Part shown: positions 27,962 through 36,808 of the stretch, piece after piece
How positions within the stretch are numbered: the first letter of the stretch is position 1
How the letters are laid out: each line of letters starts with the position of its first letter
Source: Winogradskyella alexanderae
Lineage (GTDB): Bacteria; Bacteroidota; Bacteroidia; Flavobacteriales; Flavobacteriaceae
Length of the DNA: 64,000 bases
Assembly: GCF_020166335.1 (NCBI RefSeq)
Contig: NZ_JAIUJR010000001.1
Coordinates: 496,001 to 560,000, forward strand
Direction of reading: 5' to 3'
Made by a program: the position numbers and the translations under genes
Notes under the pieces: generated by a model
The model's input: only the letters and a program-made list of their open reading frames with translations
Told to the model about the DNA's origin: nothing
Databases searched by the model: none

Positions 27962-28181
27962 CGATTGTTTCAATTAGAATATGAATGGCTGTTTCTTTAC
28001 GGATAGCTAAATGCGAGCCATTAATATTAAGATACATTGGGTCTGCAAATGGAGCCACTTGTACGAGTTCTACACTATTTCCTGGAAGGCAACCCATTTC
28101 TAGCAGTTTAAGAGGTATGTGAATGGATGAAACATCCTTAATTATAGCTTTTTGTCCTCGTTTAATTTCTGCTAAAGTCAC
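27954..28181 (-). CDS. feoA: Ferrous iron transport protein A
   Basis: A 75-residue SH3-like protein that works with FeoB. Typical segments are LAEIKRGQKAIIKDV, LLEMGCLPGNSVELVQ and HLAIRKETA. The start is GTG at 28181; no ATG fits. The end overlaps feoB by 8 bases, so translation is likely coupled. Confidence 0.92.
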   Translation of the reverse strand: MTLAEIKRGQKAIIKDVSSIHIPLKLLEMGCLPGNSVELVQVAPFADPMYLNINGSHLAIRKETAIHILIETIDG

Positions 28182-28212
28182 CAGATTCTTATTTAGAATA
28201 ATTTTAAAGAAG

Positions 28213-28220
28213 CAAAAATA
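28213..28220 (-). promoter_or_regulatory. Candidate -7 box for feoAB
   Basis: On minus it reads TATTTTTG (TAnnTTTG), 31 bases before the feoA GTG. The -33 region has no clear TTG. Confidence 0.4.
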
Positions 28221-28260
28221 AGGTAAATTTTAGATTGTGCTTGTAGGTTTTTTAAAGAAT

Positions 28261-28935
28261 TTAAGATTCGTCTTTAAGCGTTTTGATATCTTCTAATAGG
28301 CGATCTATGTCTTCAGGATTGGTGCCATCATAGAAACCACGAATTTGTCGTTTTTTATCTATAAGCATGAAGTTTTCTGTATGGATCATGTCGTATTCAT
28401 CACCAGTACCATCCTCTTTTACTGCTAAGTAACTTTTACGTGCAAGTTCATAAATCTGTTTTTTATCTCCAGTTACCAAATTCCATTTTCTATCAATAAC
28501 ACCTTTTTCTTTTGCATACTTTTTAAGTTGTGCTACATCATCAATTTGTGGTGTGACTGAATGTGATAGCAGCATTACGTTATCATCGCTAATGATTTCC
28601 CTTTGTATTTTGTACATGTGGTCTGTCATTATTGGACAAATGGTTTGACATGTTGTAAAAAAGAAATCGGCCACATAGATTTTGTCCTTATAGGTATCTT
28701 GAGTAATTATTTCGCCATTTTGGTTAATTAGATTAAAATCTGCAATCTTATGGTACTTGGCCTGATGTTGGATTGTACTATCTACAAGCTCTTCACTAAC
28801 CATGGCTGGTTGATAGATAGGCAAAGGCTTCTTGACATTAAGAATATTGTAGATAATTACAATAATAACAATACATAAAACAGAAAAGAAAATTCCGAAT
28901 TTTTTATAGTCTTTGAAGAATGAAAGAAAGGACAT
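28261..28935 (-). CDS. SCO1/SenC family copper chaperone
   Basis: A 224-residue protein with an N-terminal membrane anchor (~residues 12-30) and a thioredoxin-like domain. Copper ligands are Cys96 and Cys100 in TTCQTICPIM, plus the His in DMIHTENFMLID. SCO proteins deliver copper to the CuA site of cytochrome oxidase or handle thiol redox there. No oxidase genes are in this window. A minus-strand -7 box at 28960-28967 precedes it. Confidence 0.93.
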   Translation of the reverse strand: MSFLSFFKDYKKFGIFFSVLCIVIIVIIYNILNVKKPLPIYQPAMVSEELVDSTIQHQAKYHKIADFNLINQNGEIITQDTYKDKIYVADFFFTTCQTICPIMTDHMYKIQREIISDDNVMLLSHSVTPQIDDVAQLKKYAKEKGVIDRKWNLVTGDKKQIYELARKSYLAVKEDGTGDEYDMIHTENFMLIDKKRQIRGFYDGTNPEDIDRLLEDIKTLKDES

Positions 28936-28959
28936 TTAATACCTGCTTTAATTGGATTG

Positions 28960-28967
28960 CAAAGGTA
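28960..28967 (-). promoter_or_regulatory. Candidate -7 box for the SCO gene
   Basis: On minus the site is TACCTTTG, matching TAnnTTTG, 24 bases before the ATG at 28935. Confidence 0.5.
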
Positions 28968-29066
28968 CAACTACTACTCGTTTCAGGGAATACTTTTAAC
29001 AGATTTGTAATTAATTAAGACGGATAGTTTTAAATCCTTGTTAAAAATAAAATGATTGAAATTCCA

Positions 29067-29101
29067 TTTGTTTTCTAAATGCCTTGAAAAGATTACTTTT
29101 G
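29067..29101 (+). promoter_or_regulatory. Candidate promoter of rseP
   Basis: TTTG at 29067-29070 and TACTTTTG at 29094-29101 are separated by 23 bases, fitting the Bacteroidota sigma-A pattern. The start codon follows 25 bases later at 29127. Confidence 0.6.
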
Positions 29102-29126
29102 TCAATCCAAATTCGAAAACAGAAAT

Positions 29127-30467
29127 ATGGAATTTGTAATAAAGATATCTCAATTTTTACTTAGTTTATCCCTGCTTATCGTTTTACACGAGCTCGGACA
29201 TTTTATACCAGCTAAGTTATTCAAGACTAAAGTTGAAAAGTTCTACTTATTTTTTGATGTAAAATTCTCATTGTTTAAAAAGAAAATAGGAGAAACTGTT
29301 TATGGTATAGGATGGTTGCCACTTGGAGGCTACGTAAAAATTGCAGGCATGATAGATGAAAGCATGGATAAGGAGCAAATGGCAAAACCACCACAACCAT
29401 GGGAGTTTAGATCAAAACCTGCTTGGCAACGTCTTATTATAATGCTTGGCGGTGTAACCGTAAACTTCATTTTAGCATATGTCATATATGTAGCCGTTTC
29501 CTTTACCTATGGCGATTCTGTAGTAAAGGTAGATAGTTTAAAAGATGGCTACTGGATTGCAAACAGTACTTTACAGGAGGCTGGGTTTGAGACCGGTGAT
29601 AAAGTGATTGCCATTAACGATACGCCAATTGTGAATGATTCTGACATTGGTTTAAATATTATTAAGGCTGAAAGGATTACCATAAAAAGAGGTGAAGAGA
29701 CCAAAACAATCAATTTACCAGAGGATTTCCTTGGTCAACTTTCTTCAACAGGAAGTAAAGATTTGTTTGAATATCGCGTTCCATTTATGGTAGCAGAAAT
29801 TGCAGATAGCTCTGCCAATCGCAATGGTAATATAAAAGTTGGTGATATAATAACAACGATAAATGGTAAAACGCTTAAGTATTTTGATCAATTGGATGAT
29901 GTCATTGGTGATGTTAAAAATGCTTCAGTAAGTGCAGAAATTCTGAGAGATGATGCTAAACTTACTACAGAGTTAACAGTTAATGAGAATGGAAAGTTTG
30001 GTTTACGCCCTTATAGAATTCATCCAAAATTTGAAGATTTGGGCTATTATGAAGTAACACGTAAATCCTACTCCTTTGGGGAAAGTTTTGGTGCAGGTTG
30101 GCAAAAATTTACCAAAACAATTAGTAATTATGGTGATCAATTAGCAGCAATATTTAATCCAAAAACAGGAGCATATAAAGGGCTGGGAGGGTTTAAAGCA
30201 ATATACGATCAGTTTTCAAGTGTGTGGAGTTGGCCTTATTTCTGGGGTTTAACGGCATTCCTTTCAATAATGTTAGCCATTCTTAATCTATTGCCAATAC
30301 CTGCATTAGATGGTGGTCACGTTATGTTTTTATTATTTGAAATGGTGTCTGGGCGAAAACCAAGTGAACAGTTTTTAGAGCGTGCTCAAATAGTAGGTTT
30401 CTTTATATTAATAGCTTTGGTATTATTTGCAAACGGCAACGATGTTTTCAAGGCAATTACCAATTAG
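29127..30467 (+). CDS. rseP: RseP-type site-2 metalloprotease
   Basis: A 446-residue M50 intramembrane protease. Zinc ligands are His21, Glu22 and His25 in LHELGHF and the second motif is LPIPALDGGH near residue 395. A central PDZ region (~115-300, with GDKVIAINDTPIV and GDIITTINGKTL, suggesting two PDZ copies) lies between the catalytic helices. It cuts anti-sigma factors or signal-peptide remnants within the inner membrane. In this phylum the substrates are not well established. It has its own promoter. Confidence 0.94.
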   Translation: MEFVIKISQFLLSLSLLIVLHELGHFIPAKLFKTKVEKFYLFFDVKFSLFKKKIGETVYGIGWLPLGGYVKIAGMIDESMDKEQMAKPPQPWEFRSKPAWQRLIIMLGGVTVNFILAYVIYVAVSFTYGDSVVKVDSLKDGYWIANSTLQEAGFETGDKVIAINDTPIVNDSDIGLNIIKAERITIKRGEETKTINLPEDFLGQLSSTGSKDLFEYRVPFMVAEIADSSANRNGNIKVGDIITTINGKTLKYFDQLDDVIGDVKNASVSAEILRDDAKLTTELTVNENGKFGLRPYRIHPKFEDLGYYEVTRKSYSFGESFGAGWQKFTKTISNYGDQLAAIFNPKTGAYKGLGGFKAIYDQFSSVWSWPYFWGLTAFLSIMLAILNLLPIPALDGGHVMFLLFEMVSGRKPSEQFLERAQIVGFFILIALVLFANGNDVFKAITN

Positions 30468-30507
30468 ATAAATACTAGCTAGGAGCTCAAAAAATTCATT
30501 TTTCATA

Positions 30508-30538
30508 TTGTAGAGATTAAAAAAATAAATTATATTTG
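30508..30538 (+). promoter_or_regulatory. Promoter of the tRNA pair
   Basis: TTG at 30508-30510, a 20-base spacer and TATATTTG at 30531-30538 match the Bacteroidota consensus. tRNA-Asn starts 26 bases downstream. Confidence 0.65.
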
Positions 30539-30563
30539 CGCTCGCTAATGCGAAAAACAATTT

Positions 30564-30637
30564 TCCTCAGTAGCTCAGTTGGTTAGAGCATCTGACTGTT
30601 AATCAGAGGGTCGTTGGTTCGAGCCCAACCTGAGGAG
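30564..30637 (+). tRNA. tRNA-Asn (anticodon GTT)
   Basis: A full 74-base cloverleaf: acceptor stem TCCTCAG / CTGAGGA with discriminator G, D arm GCTC..GAGC, anticodon arm TCTGA-CTGTTAA-TCAGA with GTT in the loop, T arm GTTGG-TTCGAGC-CCAAC. The 3' CCA is not encoded. Confidence 0.97.
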
Positions 30638-30640
30638 CAG

Positions 30641-30669
30641 AAAAGCCACTTCAAACGGAGTGGCTTTTT
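30641..30669 (+). terminator. Terminator-like hairpin after tRNA-Asn
   Basis: A 10-bp stem AAAAGCCACT / AGTGGCTTTT with an 8-base loop, ending in a T-run, lies between the two tRNA genes. It suggests that tRNA-Asn ends here and tRNA-Arg has either its own promoter or read-through. Confidence 0.8.
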
Positions 30670-30698
30670 GTTTTAACACTAAATTCTGTTTTTATAAA

Positions 30699-30773
30699 GG
30701 CCTTATAGTTCAAGGGATAGAACAAGAGTTTCCTAAACTTTAGATCCAGGTTCGAGTCCTGGTAAGGCCACCA
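30699..30773 (+). tRNA. tRNA-Arg (anticodon CCT)
   Basis: Cloverleaf with acceptor GGCCTTA / TAAGGCC, D arm GTTC..GAAC, anticodon arm AGAGT-TTCCTAA-ACTTT (CCT, reading AGG), and T arm CCAGG-TTCGAGT-CCTGG. Unlike its neighbour, the 3' CCA is encoded (30771-30773). Mature body without CCA ends at 30770. Confidence 0.95.
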
Positions 30774-30786
30774 TAGCCAAATTGGT

Positions 30787-31737
30787 TTATTTGTACTTCT
30801 TCCTCAATTCTTTTAGCATAATTTCAGTCATGCTATCAAGATTATGTTTGTGACGCCAGTCCCAATCTTTACGTGCAAAACTATCATCTATTGAAGATGG
30901 CCAACTGTCTGCTATGGCTTGTCTAAAATCAGGTTTATATGAAATACTAAAATCAGGTATGTGTTTTTTAATACTTTCAAAAATATCATTTGGCGTAAAG
31001 GATATTGCAGAGAGATTATAGGATGATCTAATGGTTAAAACTTCAGAAGGCGCTTCCATGAGGTCAATGGTTGCTTTTATAGCATCCTCCATAAACATCA
31101 TTGGGAGACTTGTATTTTCAGAAAGGAAACAGTCATAATCACCTTTCTTAATGGCTTCGTGATAGATTTCTACGGCATAATCTGTAGTGCCACCTCCTGG
31201 CATGGCTTTATGGCTTATTATACCAGGATACCGTAAACTTCTAACATCTACATTATATTTTTTATGATAGTATTCGCACCAACGTTCGCCAACTTGTTTG
31301 GTAATACCATAAACTGTTGTGGGTTCGCAAATGGTGTGCTGAGGTGTATTCTTTCTTGGTGTTGTAGGCCCAAATACAGCAATGCTACTCGGCCAATATA
31401 CTTTTTTAATAGTACCTGCTTTTGCTAAATTAAGGACATGAAAAAGAGAATTCATGTTTAGGTCCCATGCCTCCATAGGATATTTTTCTCCTGTTGCACT
31501 CAAAAGCGCAGCCATTAAATAAATGGTATCAATATTATAATGAAGACAACAATCTTTTATTGCATTGAAGTTTTTTGCATCTATAATTTCAAAAGGACCT
31601 GAATTTACAAGCTCTAAATTACGAGTGTTAATATCACTTGCTATGACGTTTTTGGTGCCATGAATTTCACGTAATTTAGAGGTCAATTCAGTACCGATTT
31701 GACCACATGCGCCAATTATTAGAATTTTGGATGCCAT
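30787..31737 (-). CDS. L-threonine 3-dehydrogenase, SDR type
   Basis: A 316-residue NAD-dependent enzyme with the nucleotide motif GACGQIG at residues 9-15 and catalytic YGITK (YxxxK) near residue 143. The composition (PSSIAVFGPTTPRKNTPQ, RYPGIISHKAMPGGGTTDYA) is that of the epimerase-like threonine dehydrogenases known from Flavobacterium. It oxidises L-threonine to 2-amino-3-ketobutyrate, feeding glycine and acetyl-CoA formation. The gene is convergent with the tRNA pair. Confidence 0.9.
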   Translation of the reverse strand: MASKILIIGACGQIGTELTSKLREIHGTKNVIASDINTRNLELVNSGPFEIIDAKNFNAIKDCCLHYNIDTIYLMAALLSATGEKYPMEAWDLNMNSLFHVLNLAKAGTIKKVYWPSSIAVFGPTTPRKNTPQHTICEPTTVYGITKQVGERWCEYYHKKYNVDVRSLRYPGIISHKAMPGGGTTDYAVEIYHEAIKKGDYDCFLSENTSLPMMFMEDAIKATIDLMEAPSEVLTIRSSYNLSAISFTPNDIFESIKKHIPDFSISYKPDFRQAIADSWPSSIDDSFARKDWDWRHKHNLDSMTEIMLKELRKKYK

Positions 31738-31901
31738 GTATTGGTTTTAAACTATTGTCAAAAATAACAAGAAACAAACCAAAAAAACTTAAAGAAAACC
31801 GAAAAAACAGACATCAAAGTAAGAATGTCGTAACCCTTAATAAACGAAAGACTAAATAACACAAATTAAAGTTTAGTTATATTTACAAATAATTCTTTAC
31901 A

Positions 31902-32432
31902 ATGAAACAGGGTATATTAATACTAAACGTCTTTCTGTTAATTCTTTGTGCCTGTGATGGTCCAAATGAGACTAGTGCAAATGAGAATTTGGAACAACAA
32001 GAAGTGCAAGAATCCTTAAAAATTACGGAAAAATCCATTGAAGAATTTCAGTTTACAGATTACGTTTTAAGTTCTGATGGCGAAAAAGCAGTGTCAAATT
32101 GGGAAAAATACCAAGAGCTTGCAATTCAAATTAGCTATTTAAAAAAGGCCGATTTATCCTTTTTTAATGGAGAGTCAAACTTGATAACTGAATTCATAGA
32201 AGAATTTAAATCTAATGTCCCTGAAGATCTTGAAACAAACCCTATAGTCTCCAGAGTAGTTGTTTTAGAAACCGCGATGTATCGTCTTAATGCCAACCTC
32301 ACCCTGGATAATATAGAAGATGAAGAAAAACTAATGAGCGTTAAGGCTGTTTTGGTTGCATTTTCTAACTTAAATAATCAAATAAACAAGAAGTTAGAAC
32401 GTGATATTTACGACAGAATAACTGTGGAATAA
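31902..32432 (+). CDS. Putative lipoprotein of unknown function
   Basis: A 176-residue protein with a lipoprotein signal (VFLLILCACDG, Cys near residue 17-19). The mature part is mostly charged and predicted helical, rich in Glu and Leu. No domain is recognised. The next gene, an M13 peptidase, is also a predicted lipoprotein and follows 98 bases later on the same strand, so the two may be co-expressed. Confidence 0.7.
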   Translation: MKQGILILNVFLLILCACDGPNETSANENLEQQEVQESLKITEKSIEEFQFTDYVLSSDGEKAVSNWEKYQELAIQISYLKKADLSFFNGESNLITEFIEEFKSNVPEDLETNPIVSRVVVLETAMYRLNANLTLDNIEDEEKLMSVKAVLVAFSNLNNQINKKLERDIYDRITVE

Positions 32433-32530
32433 ATTGCTTATTTGTTAAAATAAGATAATGATGTAACATAAAGGACCAATAGAAGTCTTATCTAATAACT
32501 AATTTGATTCGAATTAATTAAAATAACATT

Positions 32531-34594
32531 ATGAATATCAATCTTAGTCGCGTATTAGCGATATCGGTATTGGCATTTTTTACAGTTCTAGCTTGTAAAG
32601 AAGATGCCAAGAAGGACACTGCCATGGCAGAAAAAATCCCAGGAATTGTATTAGAAAACATGGACACTTCAGTGAGTCCAAAAGATGATTTCTACAATTA
32701 CGTTAATGGAACATGGATGAAAACTAACACAATCCCAGATGACGAATCTCGTTGGGGCGGATTTGGTGTATTGCGTAAATCAACTAGAGCAGATGTGCTT
32801 GAAATCATTAACACATCAAAAGAGTTAGGAACCTATAAAGAAGGTTCAGATCAGAAAAAAGCCCTCTTAATATACGAGTCAGAGTTAGACACGATTGCAA
32901 GGGCAGAAGCTGGTGTTAAGCCATTAAAACCTTATTTAGATGCAATAAACAACGTTAAGTCTATTAAAGATTTACAAGTACTTGCAGCAACTAATCTAGG
33001 TGTCTCAATACCATTTGCAGGCTTAGGAGCAGGTCCAGATTTAAACAATAGCACTATGAATACGTGCTGGGTGGCACCTGGCGGTCTTGGATTACAGCGC
33101 GATTATTACCTTGAACAAGATGATAAGAATAAGGAAATAAGAGAGCAATATAAAGCGCATATAACTAGAATGTTGCAATATATTGACTACTCAGAGGAGG
33201 AAGCAAGGAAAGCATCTGAACTAATACTAAAATTGGAAACGCAATTGGCAGAACCGAGATTAGACAAAGTTGCTAGTAGAGACGTTAGAAATATGAATAA
33301 CCCGAGAACTGTAGCAGAACTTCAAGCTATGGCGCCAAGCATCGATTGGACTAAAATGATTGATGATATGGGTATTGAAAAACAAATAGATACGATAATG
33401 GTAATGCAACCTAAATACATGGTTGCTATGAACGATTTCTTAAACAACACATCCATAGAGGATATCAAAACCTTATTAACTTGGAGAACGCTAGACGACG
33501 CAGCTCAATACTTAAGTCCAGAAATCGAAAAAGCGAATTGGGAATTTTATGGTAAAACATTAAATGGATCTAAAGCGATGAGACCTGCTGAAGAACGTGC
33601 TCTTGGTACAATAGATGGTAGCGTAGGAGAAGCAGTTGGTCAATTGTATGTTCAGGCAAAATTTCCTCCGGAAGCAAAAGAAAAGGCAGAAAAAATGATA
33701 GCTAATGTCATTAAAGCATTTCAAAATAGAATTGAGAAGTTGGATTGGATGACAGAAAACACTAAGAAGAAAGCCATAGAGAAACTCGACAAGTTTACTG
33801 TAAAAATTGCCTATCCAGATGAGTGGAGAGACTACTCTGAAATGAAAGTAAGGGAAGGCAATACTTATGCTGAGAACATGATGGCTGTTGTAGAGTGGCA
33901 ACAAAAAGAAAACCTAAGTGAAATAAACGAACCAATTGACAAAAAGCGATGGGGAATGCCACCTCAAATGGTCAATGCTTATTTTAATCCTATAAATAAT
34001 GAAATCGTATTTCCTGCTGCTATTTTGCAACCACCGTTTTATAATTATACTGCAGATGAAGCTGTAAATTATGGTGGTATAGGTGCTGTTATAGGTCATG
34101 AAATTTCACATGCATTTGATGATTCTGGAGCACGCTTTGATGCTGATGGAAATGTAAATAACTGGTGGACTCCAGAAGATTTGGCAGAGTTTGAAAAACG
34201 AGGAAAAGCGCTTGCGGATCAGTATTCTGCAATCGAGGTTTTAGACAGTGTTTTTGTTAACGGGCCATTTACTTTGGGTGAAAATATTGGTGATTTAGGT
34301 GGTGTACTTGGGGCTTATGATGGATTACAATTGTATTTTGAAGAAAATGGAAGACCGGAAAACATTGATGGTTTTACGCCTGAGCAACGTTTCTTTATGT
34401 CTTGGGCTACGGTTTGGAGAACTTTGACGCGAGATGATGCTTTACGTAACCAGATTATGACAGATCCACATTCACCTGGTCATGTAAGAGCTGTACAGCC
34501 TTTAAAAAATATCGATGCGTTCTACGAAGCCTTTGATATTAAAGAAGGCGATGGTATGTATCTGTCGCCAGAACAACGCGTAAGAATTTGGTAA
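32531..34594 (+). CDS. M13 (neprilysin-like) zinc metallopeptidase lipoprotein
   Basis: A 687-residue PepO-like endopeptidase. Signal peptide with lipobox (FFTVLACKED, Cys22). Zinc ligands His523 and His527 with Glu524 sit in IGHEISHAFDDSGARFD; the third ligand is in GENIGDLGG. The N-terminal helical lobe and the catalytic lobe are both present, and length fits the family. It cleaves small peptides in the envelope. It ends at a strong hairpin. Confidence 0.94.
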   Translation: MNINLSRVLAISVLAFFTVLACKEDAKKDTAMAEKIPGIVLENMDTSVSPKDDFYNYVNGTWMKTNTIPDDESRWGGFGVLRKSTRADVLEIINTSKELGTYKEGSDQKKALLIYESELDTIARAEAGVKPLKPYLDAINNVKSIKDLQVLAATNLGVSIPFAGLGAGPDLNNSTMNTCWVAPGGLGLQRDYYLEQDDKNKEIREQYKAHITRMLQYIDYSEEEARKASELILKLETQLAEPRLDKVASRDVRNMNNPRTVAELQAMAPSIDWTKMIDDMGIEKQIDTIMVMQPKYMVAMNDFLNNTSIEDIKTLLTWRTLDDAAQYLSPEIEKANWEFYGKTLNGSKAMRPAEERALGTIDGSVGEAVGQLYVQAKFPPEAKEKAEKMIANVIKAFQNRIEKLDWMTENTKKKAIEKLDKFTVKIAYPDEWRDYSEMKVREGNTYAENMMAVVEWQQKENLSEINEPIDKKRWGMPPQMVNAYFNPINNEIVFPAAILQPPFYNYTADEAVNYGGIGAVIGHEISHAFDDSGARFDADGNVNNWWTPEDLAEFEKRGKALADQYSAIEVLDSVFVNGPFTLGENIGDLGGVLGAYDGLQLYFEENGRPENIDGFTPEQRFFMSWATVWRTLTRDDALRNQIMTDPHSPGHVRAVQPLKNIDAFYEAFDIKEGDGMYLSPEQRVRIW

Positions 34595-34610
34595 CATTAA
34601 GCCAAAATAA

Positions 34611-34640
34611 AAAAAGCGACCTGTTTAAGGTCGCTTTTTT
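34611..34640 (+). terminator. Terminator after the M13 peptidase gene
   Basis: Stem GCGACC / GGTCGC extended by A/T pairs, loop of seven bases, flanked by A-run and T-run, so it can serve both this gene and the convergent TPR gene. Confidence 0.85.
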
Positions 34641-34658
34641 TATTAATTGAAGTTTATC

Positions 34659-35366
34659 TTAGTTCTTATTAGCCTCTGTTGCCAGTTGTGCTTTTTGGTT
34701 TTCCAAAGCTTGTCTGCTTACTTTTGCCAAATTAAAATTAGGATCGATATCCAATGCATCATTCATTAGCTTTAATGCCATATTGAGATTGGCTTTTTTA
34801 TCTACAGTAAATTCTAGTAATCCTTTAAGGCACAAAAAAGCAGCCTTTAAAGATGTTTCGTAAGGTTGCTGTGATTCATAGAACGCTCTTTTCTGATCGT
34901 CAGTAACATTTGCAAGGCCGTATTCAATATTTGTTCTTGCACCGGCTAAATCATTCGTTTGAATTTTCATATCAGCTAAATCGTAGGCCAAATAAGCATT
35001 TGGGCTTCGCTTAAACAATACTTCGTAATGTTCAAGAGCCATTTTTGGTTGATTAAGATTTTTGAGTGCTAGAGCTTTTACCTCAACATTTAAGTCGGAA
35101 TCGGTTTCATTTTTTTCGACACCAACCGTATTTAGTGCTTGTATATATTTACCTTCCGAGAGGTATAGATAGGCTAATGTGTCTTGTCTTTCTACCGATG
35201 GTTCAATGACATTTAGGTGTGTTAAGGCGCTTATGATTCCTTGTACGTCACCTTGTTTTTTCATCTGTTGGTAGTAAGCCTCATAGTGTGATTTTAGTCC
35301 GTCATTACCTTGTGCAAAAATGCCAACCGAGAAAAGTAACATTAGTGCAATTGCTGTCTGTTTCAT
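34659..35366 (-). CDS. Exported tetratricopeptide-like protein
   Basis: A 235-residue protein with a signal peptide (MKQTAIALMLLFSVGIFAQ). The rest is helical with TPR-like periodicity: TLAYLYLSEGKYIQALN, ALALKNLNQPKMALEHYE and NMALKLMNDALDIDPNFNLA. It should act as a periplasmic or outer-membrane scaffold. Partner unknown. No other gene is in its operon. Confidence 0.78.
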   Translation of the reverse strand: MKQTAIALMLLFSVGIFAQGNDGLKSHYEAYYQQMKKQGDVQGIISALTHLNVIEPSVERQDTLAYLYLSEGKYIQALNTVGVEKNETDSDLNVEVKALALKNLNQPKMALEHYEVLFKRSPNAYLAYDLADMKIQTNDLAGARTNIEYGLANVTDDQKRAFYESQQPYETSLKAAFLCLKGLLEFTVDKKANLNMALKLMNDALDIDPNFNLAKVSRQALENQKAQLATEANKN

Positions 35367-35416
35367 TCTTAATTAATTTTAGGCGCTAAAACTATAAAAA
35401 TTAATGATAATTGAAC

Positions 35417-35500
35417 TTAAAAATCTATTAATTTCTGTAGTGCGTGTTCAAACTTATACGTCAAAAGCTATACCAATTTTAAACTCTTAACAAATTTTGC
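35417..35500 (-). pseudogene. Decayed 3' copy of the neighbouring epimerase-like gene
   Basis: In the 314-base gap 35367-35680, bases 35442-35480 match 37038-37076, the 3' end of the epimerase-like gene, at 31 of 39 positions in the same orientation. Translated on minus, it gives LKLV-stop-LLTYKFEHALQK, against SKLMQLLSYKFKHAV in the intact gene. An in-frame stop and loss of upstream similarity indicate a remnant. It lies on the other side of asnA, so a duplication spanned this region or asnA was inserted. Confidence 0.5.
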
Positions 35501-35526
35501 TTGGTTTAAGTTTGCAATTACACAAC

Positions 35527-35558
35527 AACGGTAAGCGTAATGATTTACGCTTACCGTT
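35527..35558. repeat. Perfect 14-bp inverted repeat
   Basis: Arms AACGGTAAGCGTAA and TTACGCTTACCGTT flank a four-base loop TGAT, giving a very stable hairpin. It is not followed by a good T-run on minus or plus, so it may be an asnA terminator (about 120 bases past the stop), an RNA structure, or an operator-like site. No second copy is apparent in this window. Confidence 0.7.
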
Positions 35559-35680
35559 ATATGTTTATAATCTTTCCTCTTAAGACCTAAGAGAATTAAA
35601 GCATTCGTTCACCTTGAAAACGGATTATTTGAATAGCTTATGATTCATCCTTTGGTACTTAAAAATTTGAAATTATACTA

Positions 35681-36808
35681 CTATTCCAAAATATGGATAT
35701 TTTTCTCCTTACAAATCTTCTTGAGTTCGTCTGGCCATACAGAAACAGTAACTTCACCTAAGTGTGCCGTTCTCAATAAATACATATATGTTCTCGCCTG
35801 ACCAATGCCACCACCTATACTAAGCGGAATTTCGTCATTTAAAATTGCCTGATGATAGGGTAGTTCGAGAAAATCTAGCTGATCTGTTAATTCAAGTTGA
35901 GCCTTGAGTGAATCCTTTGTAACGCGAATTCCCATTGATGTTAACTCATGTCTTCGTTTCGTAACTGGATTCCAAACTAAAATATCGCCATTCAATCCAT
36001 AAAATTGTTCACCATCTTTTACAATTGTTGGTGTAATCCAATCATCGTAATCTGCGGCACGCATTTCATGTGGATAGCCATCCTTTAGAACCGAACCAAT
36101 TCCTATTATAAATACCGCTGGATAATCCTGCAATATTCTTGTTTCCCTTTCTTTTCTAGGTAAATCAGGATACATGTTCAGAATTTCTTCGGCATGCAAA
36201 AACTTTAATTTTTCTGGAAAATCAGGATATTTAGGGTCATTAAGTTCAGGGAACTCTTTTTTCACCATAACACCTGCTCCATGAATCACACTCCAAATCT
36301 TTTGAACGGTTTCCTTTAAATACTCTAAGTTTCTATCATTTTCAGTGATTCTTTTTTCCCAGTCCCACTGATCAACATAGGATGAATGATCATGATCAAG
36401 AAAATAGTCTTTTCTTACTGCACGCATGTCTGTATTGATTCCTTGTCCTACCTCACATTCAAATTGCGCAAGCGCCATTCGTTTCCACTTTGTAGCGGCC
36501 TGAACAATCTGAGCTTCGATTCGTTTTTTTAAACCTAATCCTGCCGGAAAATCTACTGGAGTTCTAGATCCATCGCGATCCAGATAATCATTAACGCCAC
36601 TATCCTTGCTAACTATTAATGGTACTTGAACCATTTGAATATTTAAAGCTTCGGCTAAACCTTTTTCTATATAATCTTTAATCATGTAGAGTGCTTTCAT
36701 TCTCCTCAAAGGAGACTGTAAAGCAGAATAGTTGTCCGGAAGTATTTCTTTTACTTTTTTGTAAGTACTAATTCCAGGTCCTGCTAAATCTGTTGTTTTA
36801 TCGTACAT
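35681..36808 (-). CDS. asnA: Aspartate--ammonia ligase (asparagine synthetase A)
   Basis: A 375-residue enzyme that makes asparagine from aspartate, NH3 and ATP (to AMP). Motifs of the class II synthetase-like fold are seen: DYIEKGLAEALNIQMVQVPL, AQFECEVGQGINTDMRAVR, SYVDQWDWEK, LNGDILVWNP, MGIRVTKDSLKAQL and SIGGGIGQARTYM. It is about 45 residues longer than the enteric enzyme, mostly as an N-terminal addition and short loops. It is single, flanked by a decayed gene remnant on one side and the intact epimerase-like gene on the other. Confidence 0.95.
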   Translation of the reverse strand: MYDKTTDLAGPGISTYKKVKEILPDNYSALQSPLRRMKALYMIKDYIEKGLAEALNIQMVQVPLIVSKDSGVNDYLDRDGSRTPVDFPAGLGLKKRIEAQIVQAATKWKRMALAQFECEVGQGINTDMRAVRKDYFLDHDHSSYVDQWDWEKRITENDRNLEYLKETVQKIWSVIHGAGVMVKKEFPELNDPKYPDFPEKLKFLHAEEILNMYPDLPRKERETRILQDYPAVFIIGIGSVLKDGYPHEMRAADYDDWITPTIVKDGEQFYGLNGDILVWNPVTKRRHELTSMGIRVTKDSLKAQLELTDQLDFLELPYHQAILNDEIPLSIGGGIGQARTYMYLLRTAHLGEVTVSVWPDELKKICKEKNIHILE

